A DNA stretch of 64,000 nucleotides from Bacteroidota bacterium (GCA_023391625.1 JAEWAN010000034.1:186001-250000), one strand, 5' to 3'. Shown: positions 46,319-55,803, numbered from the stretch's first letter. The notes: generated from the sequence alone by a model not told the origin. Numbers and translations are program-made.

Positions 46319-46798
46319 ATGACTAGAATAACTAATTATCAGCTTATCAGAAAACCGGAGCAGCCTGTACTTTCAATTAGAAAAAAAGTTAGTGTGGAAG
46401 AGTTGCCTTCGGCTATCAGTCGGAATATCCTAAAAATATCGGGATATTTGAATGAAATCAAAGAATCTATGGTAGATATTCCTTCCGTTGTGTTTCATGA
46501 TTATAAATACATGGATGAGGATAATATTGATCTGGAAATTATATGTCCGGTAATGAAGAAATTACCGGAAAAGGATGAGATTAAATATACTTTATTGCCG
46601 GAGGGTGATGCTATATTTAGTTTTTATAGTGGAATTCCGGATAATTTGTCTTCTTTCTATGAAGAAATGGAGAATTGGATTAATAAACAGGGGTATAATG
46701 TATGCGGTGATGCTTATGAATGTTATTATAATGACGAGCAATACGGACTGGATAATTTGTTGACTAAGATTACTTTACCTGTCTCAACAAAATCCTGA
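46319..46798 (+). CDS. Free-standing GyrI-like small-molecule-binding domain
   Basis: 159 residues, without a DNA-binding or enzyme domain. The beginning (NYQLIRKPEQPVLSIRKKVS, then the helix LPSAISRNILKISGYL) and the end (YECYYNDEQYGLDNLLTKITLPV) have the pattern of AraC/BmrR effector-binding or GyrI-like folds. Such domains bind drugs or lipophilic compounds, and GyrI itself inhibits DNA gyrase. A stand-alone version could be a drug sponge or a regulator's partner, but nothing around it (aroC upstream, tRNA downstream) gives context. The family identification is likely but not certain. A hairpin follows the stop by 5 bases. Confidence 0.65.
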   Translation: MTRITNYQLIRKPEQPVLSIRKKVSVEELPSAISRNILKISGYLNEIKESMVDIPSVVFHDYKYMDEDNIDLEIICPVMKKLPEKDEIKYTLLPEGDAIFSFYSGIPDNLSSFYEEMENWINKQGYNVCGDAYECYYNDEQYGLDNLLTKITLPVSTKS

Positions 46799-46803
46799 AA
46801 AAT

Positions 46804-46833
46804 AAAAAAGCAACTCTTATGAGTTGCTTTTTT
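46804..46833. terminator. Bidirectional terminator between GyrI-like gene and tRNA
   Basis: The arms AAAAAAGCAACTC (46804-46816) and GAGTTGCTTTTTT (46821-46833) form a perfect 13-bp stem with a TTAT loop. It can stop the plus-strand gene and the minus-strand tRNA. Confidence 0.9.
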
Positions 46834-46834
46834 G

Positions 46835-46908
46835 TAGCGGGAACGAGAGTTGAACTCGTGACCTCCGGGTTATGAATCCGACGCTCTAACCAACTGAGCT
46901 ATCCCGCC
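46835..46908 (-). tRNA. tRNA with CAT anticodon, most likely elongator Met
   Basis: 74 bases. The acceptor stem GGCGGGA pairs with TCCCGCT (the first pair is G-T), and discriminator A is at 46835. The anticodon loop reads TTCATAA with CAT at 46872-46874. The D-arm is GCTC AGTTGGTTA GAGC and the T-arm is ACGAG TTCAACT CTCGT. CCA is not encoded. Initiator tRNA is unlikely because the 1-72 mismatch and the three G-C pairs of the anticodon stem are not seen. tRNA-Ile2 with a modified CAU anticodon remains possible, since only TilS modification separates it from Met. Confidence 0.85.
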
Positions 46909-47036
46909 GTTCCTTAAATGCGGTGCAAAGATAGTGATTTTGCCTTTTTCTGCAAATTATTTTGTCTGAAAAATGAATTATTTTTTGTCCTAATTTTTTA
47001 TCTGCTGAAAAGTCAGCTACTTAAATTAAATAAGAA

Positions 47037-49175
47037 TTAAAAAGAAGGATTCATTCCCAGGTTATACATGATAAATGACCATACATCAGTCTGGGCATCT
47101 ATGATTTTAGCAGTAGGTTTTCCCGCACCATGTCCGGCATTGGTATCGATTCGGATCAGGGTAGGAGAGTCACCGTTGTTTACAGCCTGTAAGGTTGCAG
47201 CAAATTTAAAGGAATGAGCCGGTACTACTCGGTCGTCATGGTCGCCGGTAGTGATTAATGTTGCAGGATATTGGGTATCACTGTATATGTTGTGAAGAGG
47301 GGAGTATGCCCGGAGGTATTCAAACATTTCCCGGCTTTCTTCACTGGTTCCGTAGTCAGTGGCCCATGCCCATCCTATTGTGAATTTATGGTAACGAAGC
47401 ATATCCAGCACACCAACTTCCGGTACAGCCACAGCAAACAAATCAGGACGTTGTGTCATGCAGGCACCTACGAGCAAACCACCGTTGGAACCGCCGTTTA
47501 TAGCAAGTTTAGATGGCTTGGTATATTTATTTTCAATCAGGTATTCTGCTGCAGCAATAAAGTCGTTAAACACATTTTGTTTTTGCATTTTGGTTCCGGC
47601 TTTATGCCACTCTTCTCCATACTCTCCACCTCCCCGGATATTGGCTACTGCATAGATCCCGCCGTTTTCAAGAAACGGGATACGTAAAGTATTGAAAGAA
47701 GGATTTATACTGATACTGAAACCTCCGTATCCATATAACAAAAGAGGATTTTGACCATCCTTTTTCAATCCTTTTTTATAAGTGATGAACATAGGCACTT
47801 GAGTACCGTCTTTACTTTCATAGAATACTTGTTCCGTCATATATTCTTCCGGATTGAATGCCACTTCCGAATGGTGAAAGATCTCAGAAACATTTTTTTC
47901 TACATCAAACCGGTATATGGTAGGAGGGAAGATAAACGATGTGAACGTATAAAAAGATTCGTTGTCATCATTTCTTCCGCTAAAACCTCCTATGGAGCCT
48001 AAACCGGGTAACGGAATTTCCGATTCCATTTTTCCGGCAAGGTTGTGTATATAGGCATGGTTTGAAGCGTCTTGCATATATACAGCTATTATTTTACCTC
48101 CTACTATGGATACAGATTCAAGTACGTGTTTACTTTCCGGAATGAGTTCTTCCCAGTTATCACGTGACGGATTAGCCGGGTCGGCAACCATCAGGCGTTG
48201 TTTGGGGGCATTCCAATTGGTTAGTATATAAAGTTTGCCGTCTATATGATCTACAACAGAATAATCATATTCAAAACCGGGAGCTATTTCCACCAGACGG
48301 GAATATAGCTTTTTCAGGTTTTTCATTTTTAATGAGTTACCGGAGGTAGATTCTGTTTCATATATAAACAGAAATTTTTCATCCTGGGTAACGGAGGCAG
48401 CATAAGTACGCTGCGGATTTTCTTTATCTTCATATACAAGTATATCCCTGTTCTGGGAGGTTCCGACTTTGTGGTAATATACTTTCTGGAACTCATTCTT
48501 ACCGGAATATTCCTGTCCTGGTTTAGGTTTATTGTAGGCACAGTAGTAAAAACCGTTACCTTCCCAGCTTATGCCGGAAAACTTGACCCATTGGATATGA
48601 TCCGAAAGCAATTCTTTGGTTTTTATGTCCATGATATAAATTTCATTCCAGTCGGAACCGCTGCGGGCTACGGAATAAGCCAGATATTTCCCGTCTTTGG
48701 AGAAAGATATGGCAGACAGTGCGGCTGTGCCATCCTGGGAGAGTAGGTTCGGATCTAATAAGATTTCCGGTTCAGCGTCCAGAGTTGCTTGAGTATATAA
48801 TACACTTTGGTTTTGTAATCCGTCGTTTTTAAAGAAATAGTATTGACCGTTTTTCTTAAATGGAGAACCGTATTTCGGATAATCCATTAGTTCTGTCAGT
48901 TTCGTTTTTAGCTCTTCCCTGAAAGGAATCGTTTGCAGGTAATTATTGGTGACTTTATTTTGTTCTTTCACCCAGATTCCGGTTTTTTCAGAACTGTCGT
49001 TCTCCAACCAACGGTAAGGATCATTAACCTTGGTATCGAAATAAGAATCCACAGTTTCTACTTTTTGTGTAGCAGGATATATAATTTTTGATTTTTTTGA
49101 ATTACATGACATAATAACTGTAGTAATAATGATAAAATAAACAAGTCGTTTCATAGTTTCTTTTTTTATGGTCAT
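47037..49175 (-). CDS. Prolyl oligopeptidase-family serine peptidase, lipoprotein
   Basis: 712 residues. The start at 49175 overlaps the cca stop by 4 bases (ATGA). A second in-frame ATG at 49154 also gives a good lipoprotein signal (lipobox VIMSC, Cys24 of the longer form), so the true start may be either. The N-terminal beta-propeller begins YFDTKVNDPYRWLENDSSE. The catalytic alpha/beta-hydrolase domain has the nucleophile in AINGGSNGGLLVGA, with Asp in TTGDHDDRVVPAHS and His in NAGHGAG. It cleaves proline-containing peptides, probably in the periplasm or at the outer membrane. It is the last gene of the group with cca and the 7TM-HD gene. Confidence 0.92.
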   Translation of the reverse strand: MTIKKETMKRLVYFIIITTVIMSCNSKKSKIIYPATQKVETVDSYFDTKVNDPYRWLENDSSEKTGIWVKEQNKVTNNYLQTIPFREELKTKLTELMDYPKYGSPFKKNGQYYFFKNDGLQNQSVLYTQATLDAEPEILLDPNLLSQDGTAALSAISFSKDGKYLAYSVARSGSDWNEIYIMDIKTKELLSDHIQWVKFSGISWEGNGFYYCAYNKPKPGQEYSGKNEFQKVYYHKVGTSQNRDILVYEDKENPQRTYAASVTQDEKFLFIYETESTSGNSLKMKNLKKLYSRLVEIAPGFEYDYSVVDHIDGKLYILTNWNAPKQRLMVADPANPSRDNWEELIPESKHVLESVSIVGGKIIAVYMQDASNHAYIHNLAGKMESEIPLPGLGSIGGFSGRNDDNESFYTFTSFIFPPTIYRFDVEKNVSEIFHHSEVAFNPEEYMTEQVFYESKDGTQVPMFITYKKGLKKDGQNPLLLYGYGGFSISINPSFNTLRIPFLENGGIYAVANIRGGGEYGEEWHKAGTKMQKQNVFNDFIAAAEYLIENKYTKPSKLAINGGSNGGLLVGACMTQRPDLFAVAVPEVGVLDMLRYHKFTIGWAWATDYGTSEESREMFEYLRAYSPLHNIYSDTQYPATLITTGDHDDRVVPAHSFKFAATLQAVNNGDSPTLIRIDTNAGHGAGKPTAKIIDAQTDVWSFIMYNLGMNPSF

Positions 49176-50596
49176 TCTGTTGTGGACATATTGGCTTCGA
49201 CTCCTAACTCTTTCGCAATTTCCATCATATATTGTTTGGCAGCTTCATACTCATTGGGTATTATGCCGTCCAGTATGGCATCTTTGATCTTCATTTTTAT
49301 TTCACCTACCAGCGAACAAGCGGGCAAATGAAAAGTAGCCATGATTTCTTCTCCTTTTACCGGAGGCTGAAAGTTGCGTATGCGGTCTTTCTCCTCTATT
49401 TCTTTCAGTTTCTGACGTACTAACTGGAAATTTGCCTTATATCGTTTTACCTTGTCTGCATTTTTGGATGTTATATCGGCTTCACATAACATCATGAGGT
49501 CTTCTATGTCGTCTCCTGCATCAAAAAGCAGGCGTCTTACGGCAGAATCGGTAACCTCGTCTTCACTTAATACAATAGGACGCATATGTAGCAAAACCAT
49601 TTTCTGGACATATTTCATCTTTTCATTCATCGGAAGTTTCATTTTCCGGAATATGTCCGGAATCATTTTCATCCCAATGTAATCATGGTTATGAAATGTC
49701 CAACCCAGTTTTTTATCATACCGTTTGGAACGGGGTTTCCCTATATCATGCAGAAGCGCAGCCCAACGTAACCATAGATTATCCGTGTGCTGGCAAAGAT
49801 TATCAAGAACAGCTAAAGTATGGTAAAAATTATCTTTATGTCCTATTCCTTCTTTGGTTTCCACTCCCTTTAAGGCATATAATTCCGGAAAGATAAGTTT
49901 TAGAAGTCCGCTCTTTTCCAACAGGATAAAACCAACGGAAGGTTTTTGGGACAGGATTATTTTATTTAACTCCTCGTTAATCCGTTCTCTTGATATGATT
50001 TTAATCCGTTCACAGTTCCGGGCAATGGCTTCATAGGTATTCATTTCCAGAAAGAAACCGAGTTGAGCTGCGAACCTGATGCCTCGCATCATACGTAAGG
50101 GGTCGTCAGAGAAAGTAATGTCAGGATTAAGTGGAGTGCGTATGACCTTATTTTCCAGGTCCTGTATTCCGGAAAACGGATCTACCAACTCACCGTAGCG
50201 TTCTTTGTTCAGGCATAATGCGAGGGCGTTGATTGTGAAATCACGACGGTTCTGGTCATCTTCCAAGGTTCCGTCTTCCACAATAGGTTTCCGGGAGTCC
50301 CGTTGGTAGGATTCTCTTCTTGCTCCTACAAATTCAACTTCCACTCCATTATATTTTATCTGTGCCGTACCGAAATTTTTAAAAACGGCCAGACTTGCTT
50401 TTTTCCCTAATTTTTTAGCCAGATGCTGAGCTGTATCAATACCGCTGCCTACTACCACAACGTCAATGTCTTTAGAGTGGCGATGCAGGAATATGTCTCT
50501 TACATATCCTCCTATGACATAACATTCCAGTTGCAATTCATCTGCTGTTTCAGATATTAATTTAAAAATAGGTTCTTGTAAATATTCTTTCATCAA
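49172..50596 (-). CDS. cca: CCA-adding tRNA nucleotidyltransferase with HD domain
   Basis: 474 residues. The class II nucleotidyltransferase head has GGYVRDIFLHRHSKDIDVVVVG (written in parts: GGYVRD and DIDVVVVG), then RRESYQRDSRKP, RRDFTINALAL and LRMMRGIRFAAQL. The C-terminal half has the HD phosphohydrolase motif WAALLHDIGKPRS. The enzyme adds or repairs CCA at tRNA 3' ends; both tRNAs in this window lack encoded CCA. An HD domain is typical of the longer bacterial form. It lies 23 bases downstream of the 7TM-HD gene and overlaps the S9 peptidase gene by 4 bases. Confidence 0.93.
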   Translation of the reverse strand: MMKEYLQEPIFKLISETADELQLECYVIGGYVRDIFLHRHSKDIDVVVVGSGIDTAQHLAKKLGKKASLAVFKNFGTAQIKYNGVEVEFVGARRESYQRDSRKPIVEDGTLEDDQNRRDFTINALALCLNKERYGELVDPFSGIQDLENKVIRTPLNPDITFSDDPLRMMRGIRFAAQLGFFLEMNTYEAIARNCERIKIISRERINEELNKIILSQKPSVGFILLEKSGLLKLIFPELYALKGVETKEGIGHKDNFYHTLAVLDNLCQHTDNLWLRWAALLHDIGKPRSKRYDKKLGWTFHNHDYIGMKMIPDIFRKMKLPMNEKMKYVQKMVLLHMRPIVLSEDEVTDSAVRRLLFDAGDDIEDLMMLCEADITSKNADKVKRYKANFQLVRQKLKEIEEKDRIRNFQPPVKGEEIMATFHLPACSLVGEIKMKIKDAILDGIIPNEYEAAKQYMMEIAKELGVEANMSTTE

Positions 50597-50619
50597 TCAG
50601 GTTGTAATAAAATCAGGAT

Positions 50620-52731
50620 TTATTTGTCCTTTTTTTGTTCATCAGTACTATTAGGCGCTTGTTCTTCTTTTTTAGTTACATCGTTGTTTATAGTAGGGTA
50701 ACTGATCCGTGTATGGTATATATTGATAAGTTTATCTTTGAATACCTGTTTTACGGTTTCAACATCCTGGAAACTAATCGGTGAATCTTTAAATTGTCCG
50801 TCAGCTATCTGGGAGTCTATCATGTCTTCCACCATATTGCCGATTCCTTCTTCCGTATATTCCTTGAGACTACGTGAACGAGCTTCCACCGCATCAGCCA
50901 TCATCAGTATAGCCGTTTCCTTGGTAGCCGGTAGTGGGCCTGGATAGGTAAAAGCTTCTTCATTCGGGGTCACTCCCGGATTGGCATTGATAAATGAATT
51001 ATAAAAATATTTTGCTTTACTCCGGCCGTGGTGAGTTACAATGAAATTTATAATCTGTTGGGGAAGCCTGTATTTTTTTGCTATTTGCAAACCGTCACGG
51101 ACATGGTCTATAATAATGGTTGCTGCTTCCTCGTAATTCTTTTCCAGCAAAGGATTTTTTCCTCCGAGCTGATTCTCAGTAAAGAATCCCGGATTTTTCA
51201 TTTTTCCTATGTCATGATACAGAGCACCGGTTCGTACCAGAAGACTGTTTGCTCCTATTTTTTTCGCCGCTTCTGTAGCGATGTTGGATACTTGAAGCGA
51301 GTGTTGGAACGTGCCTGGGGCGGTTTCTGCAAACTTGATCATTAGTTCGCTGTTTATATTGGTCAGTTCAACTAATGTAACACTGGAGATTAATCCGAAT
51401 ATTTTTTCAAACAGATAAATTAATATATAAGCAAGTAACAGGAAGATACTGCTTACGGCAAAATAAGCAATAGGCAACCATACAATGGCTTTTATATCGC
51501 CTTCTGATATGAAAGAATATGCCGTATATATAACGGAATAGGATAAGAAAATATAAAGGGCTGTCTGAGCCAGTTGCGACCGTTGTGCCAAATCCTTCAA
51601 GCTTGATACGGCTAACATACCGACAGCCATTTGCAGTGTCAGGAAGAGGAACGGCTGGTCTACCATGAAGGATATTATTACGGAAGTAACCATGTGGGCA
51701 TACAAGGCTGTCCGTGAATCAAAGAATACCCGTATAATAATAGGCAGAAGGGCATAAGGCACCATCAGATAATGGAATACATTATTCTGAAAACGGATTG
51801 TAAGCGCCGCAAGGGCCACGTTTAACAGAACCAGAATTAACACCAGTATCAGATTGCCGAAGCTTCCATAAATGCGGGGACGGAACAGGTAAAAGTATGA
51901 AAACAACAACATCATAAAGAATATGATGATAATAATTTTACCTATAAACATGAACGACGATTGCTTCAGGGTAATGTTATTTTGCTTGTCATGCTGTATC
52001 TTCATGGAATTCAGGACTGTGTAAATTTCAGGAGTCACTATTTCACCACGGTCTATAATCCGTTCTCCTGCCTGAACCATTCCCATAGTTAATGACAGCT
52101 TGTCAAGCATTTCTTTTTCCGACATTTCGGAAGTGATTTCATCGTAAATGATGTTCTCAACCAAATAGAGGTTCAGGTTGTATGAGCTTAGTAAGCTTTT
52201 GTCCTCAATGGAAGCATTCTTGAAAAATTCTTCATAGGCCGTTTTAGGAGTGTAAAAATCATGAATGTTTACCATCCGGGTCATGCGGTTCGGGTATATG
52301 CAGTTGATCATTTCCTGTCCTTCTGCAAGGAGGTTACTCTGTTCTTCACCGGTCATGATACCCCGTCCGTATATGCTATTGAACTTTTGTTCTACATATT
52401 TCTTATTCATGGGCTGGTATCCTTCTTTTCGCTGAAAATCAGTAACGAACTTCTCAAATTGTATTCTTGCTACGGAAGTATCTATCTGGTAATAGGGGAC
52501 AAAATCCTTTAATATTTCCTCCCGTTCTTTATTAACCTGTTCCTGGCTCTTGTATATAGGAAAATCGAAAGATGCGGTTATTAGTTCGTGAGTCCAGGGT
52601 TTACCCACTTCATATTTATAGTTGAAGGAGTTTTGTGATGGAAATAATTGAATAATAATTAAGGCTGCTACTAAAAACAGACCCAATTTTAACAGGTTCT
52701 CTATATGAGTCTTGGTTAGTTTGATTTTCAT
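50620..52731 (-). CDS. 7TM-HD phosphohydrolase, PgpH-like
   Basis: 703 residues. An N-terminal helix (~12-27) is followed by a large extracytoplasmic domain (~45-270; VGKPWTHELITASFDFPIYK is the HDED-type start). Seven membrane helices lie at ~278-455. The cytoplasmic HD domain has the metal motif ALYHDIGKMKNPGFFTENQ, then IIDHVRDGLQIAKKY and TAILMMADAVEARSR. Characterised relatives hydrolyse cyclic di-AMP, so this is a candidate cyclic-di-AMP phosphodiesterase. The C-terminal ~40 residues are a charged tail. Same strand as cca, 23 bases upstream. Confidence 0.87.
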   Translation of the reverse strand: MKIKLTKTHIENLLKLGLFLVAALIIIQLFPSQNSFNYKYEVGKPWTHELITASFDFPIYKSQEQVNKEREEILKDFVPYYQIDTSVARIQFEKFVTDFQRKEGYQPMNKKYVEQKFNSIYGRGIMTGEEQSNLLAEGQEMINCIYPNRMTRMVNIHDFYTPKTAYEEFFKNASIEDKSLLSSYNLNLYLVENIIYDEITSEMSEKEMLDKLSLTMGMVQAGERIIDRGEIVTPEIYTVLNSMKIQHDKQNNITLKQSSFMFIGKIIIIIFFMMLLFSYFYLFRPRIYGSFGNLILVLILVLLNVALAALTIRFQNNVFHYLMVPYALLPIIIRVFFDSRTALYAHMVTSVIISFMVDQPFLFLTLQMAVGMLAVSSLKDLAQRSQLAQTALYIFLSYSVIYTAYSFISEGDIKAIVWLPIAYFAVSSIFLLLAYILIYLFEKIFGLISSVTLVELTNINSELMIKFAETAPGTFQHSLQVSNIATEAAKKIGANSLLVRTGALYHDIGKMKNPGFFTENQLGGKNPLLEKNYEEAATIIIDHVRDGLQIAKKYRLPQQIINFIVTHHGRSKAKYFYNSFINANPGVTPNEEAFTYPGPLPATKETAILMMADAVEARSRSLKEYTEEGIGNMVEDMIDSQIADGQFKDSPISFQDVETVKQVFKDKLINIYHTRISYPTINNDVTKKEEQAPNSTDEQKKDK

Positions 52732-52900
52732 TGTAGTGTGTTGTTAAACCGGAATAAATTGGAAAAGTCTGATGCTTTCTTGATAGTTGAGCCAAAATTA
52801 CCCATTTCTTTTGATATGAGCAATAAATACTCTGATATGTAAAACCAAAAACAAACAAAAATGTTTAGGCATGATAATACTTTGTAGCCTGATCTTTAAC

Positions 52901-52908
52901 TATCTTTG
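52901..52908 (+). promoter_or_regulatory. Candidate -7 box for the NlpC/P60 gene
   Basis: TATCTTTG matches TAnnTTTG, 66 bases before the ATG. A TTTG at 52881-52884 is only 16 bases upstream. Confidence 0.4.
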
Positions 52909-52974
52909 TAAGCGTAAAAAAGAGGAAGCTTGTTATTGCGCTTCTGAAAACAACCAATGTAATAAATCCGGTAT

Positions 52975-53751
52975 ATGACAGGTATAGTTCCAGTAGGTTT
53001 AGTGCCTTTGAGGGTAAGTGATAGCGAACAGAGTGAAATGTGTTCCCAGCTGCTTTTTGGGGAAAGGGTGGAAGTGCTTGAGGTTAGAGAAAAATGGCTT
53101 TACTTACGTAATTTGTCCGACGACTATAGAGGATGGGCTGATAGAAAGATGATATACATACTTTCTGAGGAGGAAGAACGGAACTTGGGTAACCTTGTTT
53201 TTAAATATATCCAAGTGCCTGTGAGCAATTATCGGGATAATATACTATCAACGAATGTTCTTTTACCTGGAGGTAGCCGTATACCTCATGACGGTGATAA
53301 ACAGTACCAGTTTGCGAATAAAAATATAACCGTAAGAACAGCTGATTTAGTGGAGGAAGCAGCCACAGGACAACGTATTGTTGATTTGGCAAGGCAGTAT
53401 CAAGGAGCTCCATACCTGTGGGGAGGAAAATCTGTTTTGGGTATAGACTGTTCCGGCTTGGTACAGGTGGTTTATTCCATGTGTGATATATTGTTACCAC
53501 GGGATGCCAGCCAGCAGGTTCTGTGTGGCGAGAAAGTAGAGTCATTAGCTGAAATTAAGGCTGGGGATCTGGCTTTTTTTAAAAATGCAAAGGATAGAGT
53601 AATACATGTGGGCATTATGATTGATGGAAAGCATATTATTCATGCATCCGGCTGGGTGAAAATAGATTTTATGGATGAAAGAGGCATCGTTTCTATGCAA
53701 ACAGGAGAATACACTCACACTTTACATTCTGTACGCAGAATCATTTTGTAA
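52975..53751 (+). CDS. NlpC/P60-family peptidase with SH3 domains
   Basis: 258 residues. Two SH3-like stretches precede the peptidase (~4-60, with the end FGERVEVLEVREKWLYLRNL, and ~65-120). The C40 catalytic domain has Cys159 in GIDCSGLVQVVY and a His in VIHVGIMIDGKHIIHASG. No signal peptide or membrane helix is visible, so the protein appears to be cytoplasmic, as in YkfC-type gamma-D-glutamyl-diamino-acid endopeptidases that recycle muropeptides. It has its own -7 box. Whether it acts on imported cell-wall peptides is inferred from the relatives with SH3-C40 structure. The gene downstream is a DUF4252 protein with a separate promoter. Confidence 0.85.
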   Translation: MTGIVPVGLVPLRVSDSEQSEMCSQLLFGERVEVLEVREKWLYLRNLSDDYRGWADRKMIYILSEEEERNLGNLVFKYIQVPVSNYRDNILSTNVLLPGGSRIPHDGDKQYQFANKNITVRTADLVEEAATGQRIVDLARQYQGAPYLWGGKSVLGIDCSGLVQVVYSMCDILLPRDASQQVLCGEKVESLAEIKAGDLAFFKNAKDRVIHVGIMIDGKHIIHASGWVKIDFMDERGIVSMQTGEYTHTLHSVRRIIL

Positions 53752-53783
53752 TTCAAAAAGCTTGTTATATTTAGCAGACTAAT

Positions 53784-53814
53784 TTTGTCCGGTTGATATC
53801 TTATTCTATTTTTG
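53784..53814 (+). promoter_or_regulatory. Consensus promoter for the DUF4252 gene
   Basis: TTTG at 53784-53787 and TATTTTTG at 53807-53814 with a spacing of 19 bases, the same ideal layout as at 25342. The start should lie near 53821. Confidence 0.8.
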
Positions 53815-53837
53815 TGTCCGATAATAACATAAAATAT

Positions 53838-54308
53838 ATGAAAAGACTAACTATTGCTGTAGTGTATTTGTTTGTTGCTTTGGTTGCAGTAAACGCTCAA
53901 ACACTAAAATCTTTGTTTGATAAATATGGTGAGAATCCGCAGTTTCAATATGTAGCTATGGGGCCTGGAATGCTGAATATGGCCAGTGGGCTGATAGATG
54001 GAAATACTATAAATCAGGAAATGCTGGAAAAAATAACGGAAATCAAAGTTTTGGCATCTTTCAACGCCGATAGTGTTTCCAGGGAAAAGCTATCAGCCGA
54101 TGTGGATAAAGTTTTGAAAAAAGGAAAATTCGATAATGTGTTGGAGGCGCACGAAGGTAAAGAAGAAGTTAAAATCTATTTTCAGAATAACAAAGGAAAG
54201 GATGCTAATTTACTTTTTATTAATCAGGGACAATATGGAGTTAATCTGATTTGGATGACAGGCACTTTTACGCAGGAAGACCTGGCGGAAATGGTGTCTA
54301 AACAGTAG
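53838..54308 (+). CDS. DUF4252-type secreted protein
   Basis: 156 residues from the ATG at 53838; an earlier in-frame ATG at 53793 lies upstream of the promoter's -7 box and is discarded. The signal peptide (MKRLTIAVVYLFVALVAVNA) ends near residue 20. The mature protein begins QTLKSLFDKYGENPQFQYVA and has a later block EEVKIYFQNNKGKDANLLFI. This resembles the DUF4252 family of Bacteroidota, of unknown function. No cysteine or catalytic motif is visible. It has its own consensus promoter and a strong bidirectional terminator after the stop. Confidence 0.75.
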   Translation: MKRLTIAVVYLFVALVAVNAQTLKSLFDKYGENPQFQYVAMGPGMLNMASGLIDGNTINQEMLEKITEIKVLASFNADSVSREKLSADVDKVLKKGKFDNVLEAHEGKEEVKIYFQNNKGKDANLLFINQGQYGVNLIWMTGTFTQEDLAEMVSKQ

Positions 54309-54343
54309 CGGGAATCGAACTGATTTTAAATAGAAGTGCATGA

Positions 54344-54383
54344 AAAAATAAAGGTTGGAATAGCTATTCCAACCTTTATTTTT
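54344..54383. terminator. Bidirectional terminator, 20-bp perfect stem
   Basis: The arms 54344-54363 and 54364-54383 are perfectly complementary (AAATAAAGGTTGGAATAG in the left arm) and are flanked by A- and T-runs. It separates the plus-strand DUF4252 gene from the minus-strand trpB2 gene. Confidence 0.92.
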
Positions 54384-54399
54384 GATGGTTCAGTCACAA

Positions 54400-55764
54400 T
54401 CAGATGATTTTTTCCAGCAACTTGATATTGTTGTCAATCTCTTCCTGAGATAATTTATAGTTTGTCAGATCTCCTGCAAAATACTGGTCATATGCAGCCA
54501 TATCAATTAGACCATGTCCGGATAGGTTAAACAGAATTGTTTTAGCAGTACCTTCTTCTTTTGCTTTTTGTGCTTCCTGTATGGTTGCTGCAATGGCGTG
54601 AGCTGATTCCGGAGCAGGTACAATACCTTCAGTCTGTGCAAAAAGCACTCCTGCTTTAAATGAATCCAGTTGATTGATGTCCACAGCTTCCATATAACCG
54701 TCTTTCATCAGCTGGCTGACAATAGTTCCGGCTCCGTGGTAACGCAGACCACCGGCGTGAATATGAGCAGGAGCAAAGTTATGTCCAAGTGTGTACATAG
54801 GCAGTAGGGGAGTGTAGCCGGCTTCATCGCCGAAGTCATATTGAAATACTCCACGTGTCAGTTTAGGACAAGAAGCCGGTTCAGCAGCGATAAAACGTGT
54901 TTTTTTACCTTCCAGGATATTGTGCCGCATAAATGGAAAAGAAATTCCACCAAAGTTAGAACCTCCTCCGAAGCAACCGATTACCACGTCCGGATATTCA
55001 CCTGCCATTTCCATTTGCTTTTCAGCTTCCAGACCTATGATAGTCTGGTGCAGAGCTACATGGTTCAAAACACTACCTAAAGTATATTTACAATTAGGAG
55101 TTTGCAGAGCCAGTTCAATGGCTTCAGAAATAGCAGTACCTAAACTACCCTGGTAATTAGGGTTTTCTGTCAGGATTTTTCTTCCGGCTTTGGTTGACAT
55201 ACTTGGCGAAGCTACTACTTGCGCTCCCCATGTTTGCATGAGTGAACGGCGGTATGGCTTCTGTTCATAGCTGATTTTTACCATATACACAGCTAATTCC
55301 AATCCGAATGTTTTAGCTGCAAAAGACAAAGCAGTACCCCATTGACCTGCACCGGTTTCTGTTGTTATATTGGTAACACCTTGCTTCTTACAGTAATATG
55401 CCTGTGCAAGTGCGGAGTTTAGTTTATGAGATCCTACCGGGCTTACGCTTTCATTTTTAAAATAAATGTGAGCCGGAGTGTCCAGTGCTTTCTCCAGGTT
55501 ATAGGCACGGACTAATGGTGTGGAACGGTATATTTTGTATTTATCACGAACTTCTTCCGGTATGTCAAACCAAGCATCTGTTTGGTTTAATTCTTGTTTT
55601 GATAGTTCTTCCGCGAAGATAGGATATAAATCTTCCGGCTTCATAGGTTCTTTGGTTCCCGGGTTTAAGATAGGCATTGGCTTGTTTTTCATATCAGCCA
55701 TGATGTTATACCATTGGGTCGGGATTTCTTTCTCACTCAAGAGAAATTTTTTTGTTTTTTCCAT
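54400..55764 (-). CDS. trpB: Tryptophan synthase beta chain, TrpB2 type
   Basis: 454 residues, longer than the usual ~400-residue TrpB1. The N-terminal extension PTQWYNIMADMKNKPMPIL is typical of TrpB2. The PLP lysine is Lys114 in GSHKLNSA, with TTETGAGQWG following and the PLP phosphate loop GCFGGGSNFGG. It joins indole and serine to form tryptophan; TrpB2 is usually thought to recover free indole and need not act with TrpA. No trpA or other trp gene is nearby. The 170-base leader contains signs of attenuation. It is preceded on the same strand by the unrelated gcvT. Confidence 0.93.
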   Translation of the reverse strand: MEKTKKFLLSEKEIPTQWYNIMADMKNKPMPILNPGTKEPMKPEDLYPIFAEELSKQELNQTDAWFDIPEEVRDKYKIYRSTPLVRAYNLEKALDTPAHIYFKNESVSPVGSHKLNSALAQAYYCKKQGVTNITTETGAGQWGTALSFAAKTFGLELAVYMVKISYEQKPYRRSLMQTWGAQVVASPSMSTKAGRKILTENPNYQGSLGTAISEAIELALQTPNCKYTLGSVLNHVALHQTIIGLEAEKQMEMAGEYPDVVIGCFGGGSNFGGISFPFMRHNILEGKKTRFIAAEPASCPKLTRGVFQYDFGDEAGYTPLLPMYTLGHNFAPAHIHAGGLRYHGAGTIVSQLMKDGYMEAVDINQLDSFKAGVLFAQTEGIVPAPESAHAIAATIQEAQKAKEEGTAKTILFNLSGHGLIDMAAYDQYFAGDLTNYKLSQEEIDNNIKLLEKII

Positions 55765-55803
55765 ACAGATAATATTTTAAATAACATTTGTTTTCGTGAA
55801 AAG

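Noticed and set aside
54306..54320. tRNA 3'-end remnant (TAGCGGGAATCGAAC)
   Set aside because: The 15 bases resemble a T-loop and acceptor end, but no other tRNA part or integration product is near, and the start coincides with a stop codon, so chance is likely.
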